A stretch of DNA of 23,412 nucleotides from an uncultured Collinsella sp. Lineage in GTDB: Bacteria; Actinomycetota; Coriobacteriia; Coriobacteriales; Coriobacteriaceae. Under the pieces are notes generated by a model. That model saw only the letters and a program-made list of their open reading frames with translations. It was not told where the DNA came from and did no database searches. Each line of letters starts with the position of its first letter. Position 1 is the stretch's first letter. Position numbers and translations under genes: made by a program. Where the stretch lies: NCBI GenBank assembly GCA_900766165.1, contig CAAFUK010000094.1:1-23412 (forward strand), written 5' to 3'. This document shows positions 13,861 through 20,849 of this stretch, piece after piece.

Positions 13861-14502
13861 CTACATCATCCCGCCTGCTCCCAGCAGCGGGCCCAATATG
13901 GACAGAAGCAACGCCGGCAAGATGAGCGTGCCGGTGGGAATCAGCAGCTTGACGGGTGCACGCTCGATCTCGCGCTCGACCGCGGCGCGATGAGCCGCAC
14001 GGATCTCGCGACTTTGAGCGGCCAGCGTCTCGGCAAGTGGGGCACCCAGGGCGAGCGCCTGCCCCACCGTGATGGCAAAGGTCTCGAGCGCTCGCACGTC
14101 CAGGTCGCGCGCGGCGGCCAACAACTCGTCCTCACGCGTGCCCACGCCCACCTGCCACGCCATGCAGGCGCGCTCAAGGCGAAGAGCCAGCACTGACCGG
14201 CGGTTGGCGCAGAAAATCTCAAGCGCCGCATCAAACGAAAGACCGGCCGAAAGACCCAAGCGCACAACATCGATCATCTCGGACACTTCGCCGAGCGACA
14301 CTCGCGCCGGGCCGCCCGCTCCAACCGCGCCCTTCACTCGCGCGGTCAGAGCATCGACCACCGAGCGACCCGCGGCAGCGACCAGCACCGCCTCGCGCTT
14401 GCAGGCCCCTGCGATCTTGCGTGCATCCGCCCGATCCAAACCCGTCGCGACAAATACACTCAGGGCGCACAGGCAAGCCGCAACTGCAACCGGGGCGCTC
14501 AT
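13861..14502 (-). CDS. tadC: TadC inner-membrane platform protein
   Basis: The 213-aa protein has an N-terminal hydrophobic segment, a type II secretion F-like (T2SSF) cytoplasmic domain with DVVRLGLSAGLSFDAALEIF and VGVGTREDELLAAARDLDVRALETF, and a C-terminal hairpin of hydrophobic residues (LLIPTGTLILPALLLSIL). With TadB it forms the membrane platform on which TadA acts. It is short for TadC, usually about 290 aa. The ATG at 14502 overlaps the TadB stop as ATGA. The open frame reaches 14640, but only because it lies across the tadB gene. Confidence 0.88.
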   Translation of the reverse strand: MSAPVAVAACLCALSVFVATGLDRADARKIAGACKREAVLVAAAGRSVVDALTARVKGAVGAGGPARVSLGEVSEMIDVVRLGLSAGLSFDAALEIFCANRRSVLALRLERACMAWQVGVGTREDELLAAARDLDVRALETFAITVGQALALGAPLAETLAAQSREIRAAHRAAVEREIERAPVKLLIPTGTLILPALLLSILGPLLGAGGMM

Positions 14503-15425
14503 AGCTCCACCCGCATAATGCGCCGGATAACCACCAGGGCAACGGCGTTGAGGGCAAGACCCAGCACCACAGCGCCCGCGCCGGCAGGCGTCGCAAGACC
14601 GCGACGAAAATCTGCCGAAAGCAGCGCCAACACCGCGCACATGCCCGCCGGCATCGCCGCGACCATATGCGCAGACATGCGAGCCTGCGACGTCTTAACA
14701 TCCAGGCGGCGCTTGAGCTCAATGCGCTCCCCCACCATGCTCGACGCCTCGGACAGTAAGTCGGCAAGCGGAGCGCCGGTGCGCTGAGACACCTTAAGCG
14801 CCAAGGTCACAAGCGAAAGACCGGGGGCGTCGATACGCACGAGCAAGTCATCGAGCGCGTCGGTCGCCGAGATGCCGCAATCGATCGCCGCCGCCACCCG
14901 CAAAAACTCGGTATGCACTGGCTCTTGCGCATGAGCGCCCACAAAGCGCATGCCCTGAGCCAGCGAATGTCCCGAGGCAAGCGACATGGAAAGTGCGGTA
15001 AACGCCTCGGGCATTGCCTCTTCTGCATCGTGTTGCTCGCGCCGGCTCTCAAAGCCATCCCGAGCGGCGCCAACGGCAATCGGAGCAACAAGTCCCAAGG
15101 CAAATCCGAGGGGCGATAACGACACCATCGTTAGTAAAACGCAGCAGACACCGCTCGATAGCAGCAGAAACGCCAAACGCCCCGAAGCATCTTCAATCAC
15201 GAGACCAAGGCGATACGCCGGAGCCAGCGATGCCCACGAATGGGCTATCTTTTTCAGCAGATCGTTTTCCACCAGCTCACGCGGCAGCTTCTCTGCCACC
15301 GCCTCGAGCGCCTGACGCGCCAGCTCCGCCGGCGGCACCCGCGGCACACGAGGTTCCGCCCCGCACGCCGTCGCAACAGAAAACCCTGCCAAACCCCCTA
15401 CGACGAGGGGCACAGCGACCTCCAT
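14499..15425 (-). CDS. tadB: TadB inner-membrane platform protein
   Basis: The 308-aa protein has an N-terminal membrane segment, a two-helix hydrophobic region (about 85-120), a T2SSF domain (EAMPEAFTALSMSLASGHSLAQGMRF through GAPLADLLSEASSMV, about 138-230) and two C-terminal membrane segments. This is the TadB layout. The ATG at 15425 has AGGAGGTG about 8 nt upstream and overlaps the 3' end of tadA by 28 bp. It partners with TadC, whose start overlaps its stop. Confidence 0.9.
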   Translation of the reverse strand: MEVAVPLVVGGLAGFSVATACGAEPRVPRVPPAELARQALEAVAEKLPRELVENDLLKKIAHSWASLAPAYRLGLVIEDASGRLAFLLLSSGVCCVLLTMVSLSPLGFALGLVAPIAVGAARDGFESRREQHDAEEAMPEAFTALSMSLASGHSLAQGMRFVGAHAQEPVHTEFLRVAAAIDCGISATDALDDLLVRIDAPGLSLVTLALKVSQRTGAPLADLLSEASSMVGERIELKRRLDVKTSQARMSAHMVAAMPAGMCAVLALLSADFRRGLATPAGAGAVVLGLALNAVALVVIRRIMRVEL

Positions 15426-16726
15426 TCGTCCACCTCCTCTTGTGTGAGCGTCCCCGACCGCAGGCCTTCTGCGATAAACGGCGGCTCGCGGTCAAGCGTC
15501 CAGGTGCGCTCGGCGGCATCGAAAGTCACATAGCGCTCGAGCTCTACACCGCCCGACGCGGCGCGACGCACCCCCGAATACGAGGAGACGAAGCGCCTGC
15601 CATCGGCGTGGCGCTCGGACATCACGATGCCGTCGAGCGCCATGGCAATCTGTTCCTCGATGAGCTCGCTCGGCAGATCGATGCCATAACGTGCAAGCAA
15701 CGTCAGACGCACCACGGTCTCCTGTTCTGAACCCGCATGAAGTGTGGTGAGCGACCCGTCGTGGCCCGTGTTCATGGCCTGCAACATGTCGCAGCACTCG
15801 GCACCGCGCACCTCGCCCACCACGATGCGGTCGGGGCGCATGCGCAGGGCATTGGTCACCAGGTCGCGGATCGTCACCGCGCCCTCGCCCTCAATTGAAG
15901 CCTCGCGCGCCTCCAGGCGCACCACGTGCGGATGATGCGCAAACTTGAGCTCGGCAGAGTCCTCGATCGTCACGATGCGCTCGCCAGTGGAAATCTCGCA
16001 TGATAACGCGTTGAGCAGGGTGATCTTGCCAGATCCCGTGCCTCCCGCAACCGCCAGGTCCTGTCGCAGCGACACCGCGCACGACAACAGCTGCGCATAC
16101 CAAAGCGGCAGCGACCCCAGCCCCACAAGCTCGTCCAGCGAGCAGATGCGGTCCGAGAACTTTCGGATGGTGAGAATCGGTCCGTCAATCGCCACAGGCG
16201 GAATCACCGCGTTGACGCGATAGCCCGTTTTGAGGCGGGCGTTGACGATGGGGCTGCGCTCGTCGATACGGCGGCCAAGTGGCGAGATGATGCGGTCGAT
16301 AAGCACACGGATCTGCTCATCATCCTCAAACGCATGCTCGATGGGGTGCAAGACGCCGCCGCGTTCAAAGAAAGCCGAGCGGCAGCCGTTGATCATGATC
16401 TCGGTAACGGTGTCGTCCTCGATGAGCGGCTGCAACGGCCCCAGGCCCACCACGTCATCCAAAATCTCGTCGATGATGGTCTCGCGCTCGGGCGTCGCGA
16501 GATCGGTCGGCTCCTCAACATTGAGCGCCGCCTCCACCGCGGGACGCAATTCCGAGCGGGCAAGTGCCGGGTCGATATAGGCACTGATACGCGCCACTTC
16601 GTCGTAACCCATGCGGTCCATCACGGCGCGCTTGGTGCGTCGTTTCACCGCGCGGCGACGCCCCGCATCTACAGGCGCTGCCGCCGCTGCAGCGCCGGCA
16701 GCCTTAATCCTCGTTTGCAGGCTCAT
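15398..16726 (-). CDS. tadA: TadA/CpaF secretion ATPase with an altered Walker A motif
   Basis: TadA is the hexameric ATPase that powers pilus assembly. The 442-aa protein has the N-terminal helical domain, EIMINGCRSAFFERGG, GRRIDERSPIVNARLKTGYRVNAV, the Walker B-type Glu in VVGEVRGAE (E305) and the His box GHDGSLTTLHAG (H330). The Walker A reads GGTGSGKI at 228-235 where GGTGSGKT is expected. The codon at 16022-16024 is ATC in place of ACC or similar, a single-base difference. Thr/Ser here coordinates magnesium, so activity should be impaired. All other motifs and the frame are intact. Its start ATG (16726) overlaps the end of cpaE in the ATGA manner. Confidence 0.93.
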   Translation of the reverse strand: MSLQTRIKAAGAAAAAAPVDAGRRRAVKRRTKRAVMDRMGYDEVARISAYIDPALARSELRPAVEAALNVEEPTDLATPERETIIDEILDDVVGLGPLQPLIEDDTVTEIMINGCRSAFFERGGVLHPIEHAFEDDEQIRVLIDRIISPLGRRIDERSPIVNARLKTGYRVNAVIPPVAIDGPILTIRKFSDRICSLDELVGLGSLPLWYAQLLSCAVSLRQDLAVAGGTGSGKITLLNALSCEISTGERIVTIEDSAELKFAHHPHVVRLEAREASIEGEGAVTIRDLVTNALRMRPDRIVVGEVRGAECCDMLQAMNTGHDGSLTTLHAGSEQETVVRLTLLARYGIDLPSELIEEQIAMALDGIVMSERHADGRRFVSSYSGVRRAASGGVELERYVTFDAAERTWTLDREPPFIAEGLRSGTLTQEEVDEWRSLCPSS

Positions 16727-18375
16727 CGCTGATCACCCTCGCGCGACCAGGGAAGGCGGATACGCGGGCGTTCGGTGCGCGTTGCACGGTCGGCGACCAT
16801 ATCGCTCCAAGGGCCGACGGCGCACCCCAGTTCCACGAGCATCTCGCGCGTGGCCTCGCGCACGCTGGTCGCAAAAGCGCTGGTCTGCCCCACTGCCTCG
16901 TCAGCGCGCCCAAACGCCATGAGCGCGGCGAGATCCTGCCCGCCATCGGCGATACGAATCTTGGAGCTCAACGCACAGGCAATCTCAAAGCGCATGGCGA
17001 CGTCTTCGTCTGCCCCGCGCGCACCGAACCGGTTGAATACGGCGCTCATGCGCGTGCGCGGCACACCCACTCGACTTGCCAGTTCAATGACGCGCGACGC
17101 CGATGTCGCGGACGACACCGCCGCATCGCCAACGACCAGGCAACGGTCGCTCGCCGCCACCGCAGCCGCCACGGCGTCGCCCCAAAAGACCGAGGTATCG
17201 ATAAAGACCACGTCGGATTCGCGACGCAGGACATCAAGCAGTAACTCCACCGGACGTGCCATGAGCTCGGCTTGCTCGGGCGCCGCGACGGGACCCCAGA
17301 GCGTAACGCCCGGCGCCACGCGTATCGATGTGGCTACGATATCCGGTTCGGTGAGCGCGCCCGCCGCCGACGGCTCGATAAATGCCGCCATATCGCGCGG
17401 AGCATCGACGCCTAACAAGTCGTAAAGGTTTCCAAACATCAAGTCCAGGTCGAGCACGGCGGCACGCAAGCCCAACAGCGACGATGTGTGTGCCATGGTG
17501 GCAACGATCGTCGACTTGCCGCAACCGCCCGAACCCGAAATGGCACAGATGACCGGAGCTCGATGCTGCGAAGCGGCAGCGTCTGCCGGCGGCATCGGAG
17601 GAGGCGGGGCGGGCGTCGGTGGCAGCGTCCCCGTTTCCCCCGCCGCAACCACACGCTGCGTCCAAGCCGGCATGGCAGCTTGTTCGGTCTGCGAGGCAGG
17701 TTCGTTCTGCGCAATCTGCTCATGCTGCATCAGCGATAACTCGCCGCACCCGGCAAAGCCCTCAACTTCGTCGAGTTCATCCGCCAGATTCACGCCGTGC
17801 ACGTATCCCATATCTACAGCCGGGGAGTCGCCAGCATGCTGCGCCGGCCCTCCAGCGTCATCGTATACAAGGGGGTTCCGGGGGCGCCGACCATGCTCGG
17901 CTTCCGCTTTTCCATAATCATCAACACGCGGGCCTCTTGTAGCGCGAGGCGCCCCGGGTTCCCTATCAACAAAAGCATCGGGCTCAATCGTCATGTGCCG
18001 ATCGGAATCAACCGCTCCCTCGCCCGCGCGCCCGTTGCCGCATATACTGTGCGCAGCGATGACCTCGGTCGCCCCCGCGCGAAACAGCCCCTCGATATCC
18101 GACGGATCGAGCGCTTCTATCAACACGACCACGCGACTCACGCGGCCTTCGGCCGTCAGGCGCGCAACAGTCTTGCGCACATCTTCGGTATCAAACAGAG
18201 ACGCCGCGATGATGGCAGCCCCGCGGCGCGACGGAAACGCCCGAGCCATGGAAATCAGCCCGTCCAGGTCACCCACGCGAAGCACCTGTGCACCCGCATC
18301 ACGGCCCTCGACTTCCCGCTGCAACAGCCCGTAATCGCCGCACGCGCAGCACGCAAGCCAGATCGCCTTCATCAC
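16723..18375 (-). CDS. cpaE: CpaE/TadZ-like localisation ATPase
   Basis: CpaE/TadZ proteins are MinD/ParA-related ATPases that place the Tad machine at the cell pole or envelope site. The 550-aa protein has an N-terminal receiver-like domain (1-110, with VLRVGDLDGL and AGATEVI). A long low-complexity, acidic and Pro-rich linker follows (about 111-270, with LPPTPAPPPPMPP). The ATPase domain has a deviant Walker A, SGSGGCGKST (280-289), then LDLDLMFGN (308-316), VVFIDTSVFW and SAVFNRFGARG. GTG at 18375 (or the next codon, ATG) overlaps the cpaB stop, with GGAGG upstream. The linker is longer than in most relatives. Confidence 0.9.
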   Translation of the reverse strand: MMKAIWLACCACGDYGLLQREVEGRDAGAQVLRVGDLDGLISMARAFPSRRGAAIIAASLFDTEDVRKTVARLTAEGRVSRVVVLIEALDPSDIEGLFRAGATEVIAAHSICGNGRAGEGAVDSDRHMTIEPDAFVDREPGAPRATRGPRVDDYGKAEAEHGRRPRNPLVYDDAGGPAQHAGDSPAVDMGYVHGVNLADELDEVEGFAGCGELSLMQHEQIAQNEPASQTEQAAMPAWTQRVVAAGETGTLPPTPAPPPPMPPADAAASQHRAPVICAISGSGGCGKSTIVATMAHTSSLLGLRAAVLDLDLMFGNLYDLLGVDAPRDMAAFIEPSAAGALTEPDIVATSIRVAPGVTLWGPVAAPEQAELMARPVELLLDVLRRESDVVFIDTSVFWGDAVAAAVAASDRCLVVGDAAVSSATSASRVIELASRVGVPRTRMSAVFNRFGARGADEDVAMRFEIACALSSKIRIADGGQDLAALMAFGRADEAVGQTSAFATSVREATREMLVELGCAVGPWSDMVADRATRTERPRIRLPWSREGDQR

Positions 18376-19031
18376 TCGTCGCCTCCGCTCTTTTTGCCGC
18401 GCGCCGTGGCAGGAATCGTCAAGCTGACCGTTCCCTTGCCCGAGGCTCCCAGCAGTTCCTTGACGTCTTCGGGGTCAGCCGCCAGCGTCACCCATTCGAT
18501 CTTGCCCTCGCGCGTGGCACCGGAATCCTCACTGGTATCGATCACGTACGCGCCGCACAGCCGATCGGTTACGCCATCTTTTTGCACGTACACGTCCACG
18601 TAGCTGCCCACGCCCGTGGCGCCGCCGACCGAGTGCTCGGCATCGACCGCCACCGAAACGGCGACCTTGCCCTTAGGCACCTCGAGCTTGTGGCTCTCGG
18701 CCTTGGTGTAGACATTGCAGATCACGGCGTTTTTGGGAACACGCGAAGTCGTCACGTCGCCGCGCACCCGGCGCAGCTCGGTCGCCGCGTCACGCGGCAG
18801 CAGACTCGTCAGCCATTCCTGGGTTATGACATTGGTCTCATCGAGGGTCTCGCCCACATCGATATCGCGCGCCGCGACGCATACCTCGACGCGATCGCCA
18901 CCGTACTTAGCCAAGGTCTCAGCCTGGACCCGTTCGGCTTGCGAGCGGATCGACGAGCCGTAAACCATGCAGAGCAGAGCAGCGAGCACGCCCGCGACCA
19001 GACTGATGGCGATGCGCTTGCTCTTGTTCAC
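18372..19031 (-). CDS. cpaB: CpaB-like Tad pilus assembly protein (SAF domain)
   Basis: The 219-aa protein has an N-terminal membrane helix (ISLVAGVLAALLCMVYG) and a SAF-type domain (VEVCVAARDIDVGETLDETNVITQEWLTSLLPRDA) with a beta-clip C-terminal part. This is the CpaB/RcpC layout; in Gram-positives these serve as a periplasm-like pilus base. I prefer the GTG at 19031, which is preceded by AGAGGAG at 5-nt spacing, over the ATG at 19046, which has no ribosome binding site and itself lies in that sequence. It is the first gene of the tad operon, and its stop overlaps cpaE. Confidence 0.88.
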   Translation of the reverse strand: MNKSKRIAISLVAGVLAALLCMVYGSSIRSQAERVQAETLAKYGGDRVEVCVAARDIDVGETLDETNVITQEWLTSLLPRDAATELRRVRGDVTTSRVPKNAVICNVYTKAESHKLEVPKGKVAVSVAVDAEHSVGGATGVGSYVDVYVQKDGVTDRLCGAYVIDTSEDSGATREGKIEWVTLAADPEDVKELLGASGKGTVSLTIPATARGKKSGGDE

Positions 19032-19128
19032 GGCCGCTCCTCTCATGGCAGTGCCGGGCGAATGCCCGTACCACCATTGTCTGGGCGGTCAGAGTGCAAA
19101 GCGGCGCAATCGCGATCTTGGTTTTCGA

Positions 19129-19193
19129 TGTCAAACCAATCGCTGACCAAAAGCTGACCAGCCCGTCAAGCTCATGGCAAGGTTTTGGTCAGC
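19129..19193 (-). promoter_or_regulatory. Control region of the tad operon with GCTGACC repeats
   Basis: On the minus strand a perfect -35 box TTGACA (19129-19134) lies about 98 bp before the cpaB start, but the -10 position 17 bp on (near 19106-19111) reads GATTGC, a poor match. Just upstream, GCTGACCAAAA (19142-19152) and TTTTGGTCAGC (19183-19193) form an 11-bp perfect inverted repeat, with a further GCTGACCA at 19153-19160. This fits an activator-dependent promoter. I see no regulator gene in the window. The rest of 19032-19128 is the leader. Confidence 0.5.
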
Positions 19194-19231
19194 ACGTCAG
19201 CAAGCTGCATGTTTCGAGGCTTTTCCGCAGC

Positions 19232-19265
19232 AAAAAAGCCGTCTCCCGAACAGTTGGGAGACGGC
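19232..19265 (-). terminator. Rho-independent terminator of rsgA
   Basis: On the minus strand GCCGTCTCCC and GGGAGACGGC form a 10-bp perfect stem with an 8-nt loop, followed by TTTTTT (19232-19237). It ends the rsgA transcript before the tad control region. Confidence 0.93.
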
Positions 19266-19283
19266 TGTCATAGGAAAAATCAA

Positions 19284-20468
19284 TTACAGATGGACATCGG
19301 GATCGAGCATTTGAGCGCTCACGCGCATGGATGACGCCAGGTTTTGGAACGTTTCCAGACGCAGGCTGTCAATCTGCCCGGCGTCCTCGGCCTCGCGAAC
19401 GGCGCAACCCGGCTCATGGGTATGTGTGCAATCGCCAAACCGGCACGCGCGCGATGCCTCGACAATCTCGGGGAAGGCGCGCGCCAGACCCCGCTCGTGA
19501 CCCACGAGCGGTAGGCTGCGCAGGCCCGGGGCATCGGCGATCACACCGGCGTCGCCCGGCAGCGCCACCATCACGCGCGCGACGGTAGTGTGACGGCCCT
19601 GGTCGTCGCGTTCGCGCACACCGCCGGTCGCCAACGTATCGTGGCCCAGCAGTGCATTGAGCAGCGTCGACTTACCGGCACCCGACTCGCCCAGAATCAT
19701 GGCGCAGCTCCCGGCGGGCACGCAGGCACGGACCTCGTCCAGGCCGCGGCCCTCGGCAGAGGACGTCACGATCACGCGCACGTCCGGACCCACCAGGCGG
19801 CGCACGCGGTCCAGATCGCGCTCGAGCTCCTCGGCATCGCAGCGGTCAGCTTTGGTAAGCACCACCACCGGCTCGGCATCGCAGTCGAGCGCCAACACCA
19901 GCGAGCGCGCCACGCGGTCGAGCAGCACCTCACCGGCACCGAGCGCCTGCACGATTAGCACGCTATCCACGTTGGAGCAGAGCACCTGGCGCTCTCCACG
20001 GGCACGGCCGCGCCAACGCTCAAAGCTCGTACGGCGCGGCAGCACGCACTCAATCACGCCCATATCGTGCCCGGGAGCGCAGCGCACCGCCACACGGTCG
20101 CCCACGGCAGGCAGCAGGACCTCGTCCTCGCCGCGCGACTTGGCAAACCCCACGGCATGCTCGGCGCGAAAGGTGTCGTCGGCAGTGGCCACCAGCGGAA
20201 ACCCGCGATCCAGGCGAATAACGGCACCCAGCTGCATCTGCTCGGGCTCCTCGGCATGTGCGCAGAAATCATCAAAGGCAGTCTGCTGGGCTTCATCGAC
20301 CGGCAGGTCATCAAACGCCGGAACATCCTGCAGCGCATCGAGCCCCGGTACGCTCGCCAACAACTCCTCGGCAGACACGGGCGCTTCGGTCGCGAGTTTC
20401 CGACGACGGTCACGCTTAGCCCGCGCCCCCGTCGTCTTTTTCTTCGCCTTAGCCTTCGCCTTGCCCAC
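19284..20468 (-). CDS. rsgA: Ribosome small-subunit-dependent GTPase A (RsgA)
   Basis: RsgA is a circularly permuted GTPase that helps mature the 30S subunit and leaves it after GTP hydrolysis. The 394-aa protein has a basic N-terminal extension (KAKAKAKKK), an OB-fold domain (about 75-145), the G4 motif TKAD (205-208), then G1 GESGAGKST (260-268) and G3 DAPG (312-315) in the permuted order, and a C-terminal zinc site (C342, C347, H349, C355 in CRFGDCTHTHEPGC). GTG at 20468 is preceded by GGGAGG at about 6-nt spacing; the open frame extends further but only over the repeat elements upstream. It has its own terminator. Confidence 0.95.
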   Translation of the reverse strand: MGKAKAKAKKKTTGARAKRDRRRKLATEAPVSAEELLASVPGLDALQDVPAFDDLPVDEAQQTAFDDFCAHAEEPEQMQLGAVIRLDRGFPLVATADDTFRAEHAVGFAKSRGEDEVLLPAVGDRVAVRCAPGHDMGVIECVLPRRTSFERWRGRARGERQVLCSNVDSVLIVQALGAGEVLLDRVARSLVLALDCDAEPVVVLTKADRCDAEELERDLDRVRRLVGPDVRVIVTSSAEGRGLDEVRACVPAGSCAMILGESGAGKSTLLNALLGHDTLATGGVRERDDQGRHTTVARVMVALPGDAGVIADAPGLRSLPLVGHERGLARAFPEIVEASRACRFGDCTHTHEPGCAVREAEDAGQIDSLRLETFQNLASSMRVSAQMLDPDVHL

Positions 20469-20516
20469 AAGCGCCTCCCAGCACCACAAATCACAACTGA
20501 GCAGGTATTTTAAATC

Positions 20517-20550
20517 AAAAAGAGCTGGCCGGGCAAAGCCCGACCAGCTC
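20517..20550 (-). terminator. Hairpin with U-run upstream of rsgA (copy A)
   Basis: GAGCTGG (20522-20528) and CCAGCTC (20544-20550), with inner CGGGC-AAA-GCCCG, form a strong stem with one mismatch. On the minus strand the stem is followed by TTTTT. It sits 49 bp before the rsgA start, so it could end incoming transcripts or act as a switchable terminator. Confidence 0.7.
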
Positions 20551-20555
20551 ACAAA

Positions 20556-20615
20556 CTTTCCCTCAGCCCTTTTCATCCGCACGGGAGAAAAGCCAGCAAG
20601 GATACCGCAGGGCCC
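20556..20615 (-). repeat. Conserved 60-nt block, copy A
   Basis: This block matches 20694-20754 at 57 of 61 aligned positions (three substitutions and one 1-nt gap). It carries CTTTCCCTCAGCCC at its left end and GGATACCGCAGGGCCC at its right. On the minus strand it is directly followed by the terminator-like hairpin A. It might be a structured RNA or an extragenic repeat. Confidence 0.8.
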
Positions 20616-20660
20616 GCCCGCCGGGAGGGGTTTCCTAAGGGCACATCCTTTATTCAAAAC

Positions 20661-20688
20661 GAGCGGCCGAGCAATTGCTCGGCCGCTC
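20661..20688 (-). terminator. Perfect 28-nt palindrome with U-run (copy B)
   Basis: The sequence GAGCGGCCGAGCAA with its exact reverse complement spans 20661-20688. On the minus strand it is followed by GTTTTG. It occupies the same place relative to copy B as hairpin A does to copy A, although its stem sequence differs. Confidence 0.65.
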
Positions 20689-20693
20689 ACCTT

Positions 20694-20754
20694 CTTTCCC
20701 TCAGCCCTTTTTCATCCGCGCGGGAGTAAAGCCAGCAAGGATACCGTAGGGCCC
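20694..20754 (-). repeat. Conserved 61-nt block, copy B
   Basis: This is the second copy of the block at 20556-20615, at 57 of 61 positions. It is followed on the minus strand by the 28-nt palindrome. The stretch between the two units (20616-20660) shows no gene. Confidence 0.8.
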
Positions 20755-20837
20755 ACCCCGGGAGTGTTTTCTTCTGAGCGATCCCGCAGCGCGAAGCGCG
20801 AGGACCAGCGAAGAAGAAAACACGCAGGGGCGGGCCC
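20749..20837. repeat. Large inverted repeat downstream of the P-type ATPase gene
   Basis: GGGCCCACCCC (20749-20759) faces GGGGCGGGCCC (20827-20837) with one mismatch. Inside these, TGTTTTCTTC (20765-20774) faces GAAGAAAACA. The loop contains GCGC-GAA-GCGC. It lies 13 bp after the ATPase stop and may end that transcript or be a mobile palindromic element. Confidence 0.75.
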
Positions 20838-20849
20838 GGACAGGTTAAC

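Noticed and set aside
20556..20754. TPP riboswitch, suggested by GGGCTGAGGG and GGATACC/GCCAGC wording in the tandem blocks
   Set aside because: The pieces are in the wrong order and partly on opposite strands for a TPP aptamer, and no thiamine gene lies downstream. No known riboswitch class was recognised.
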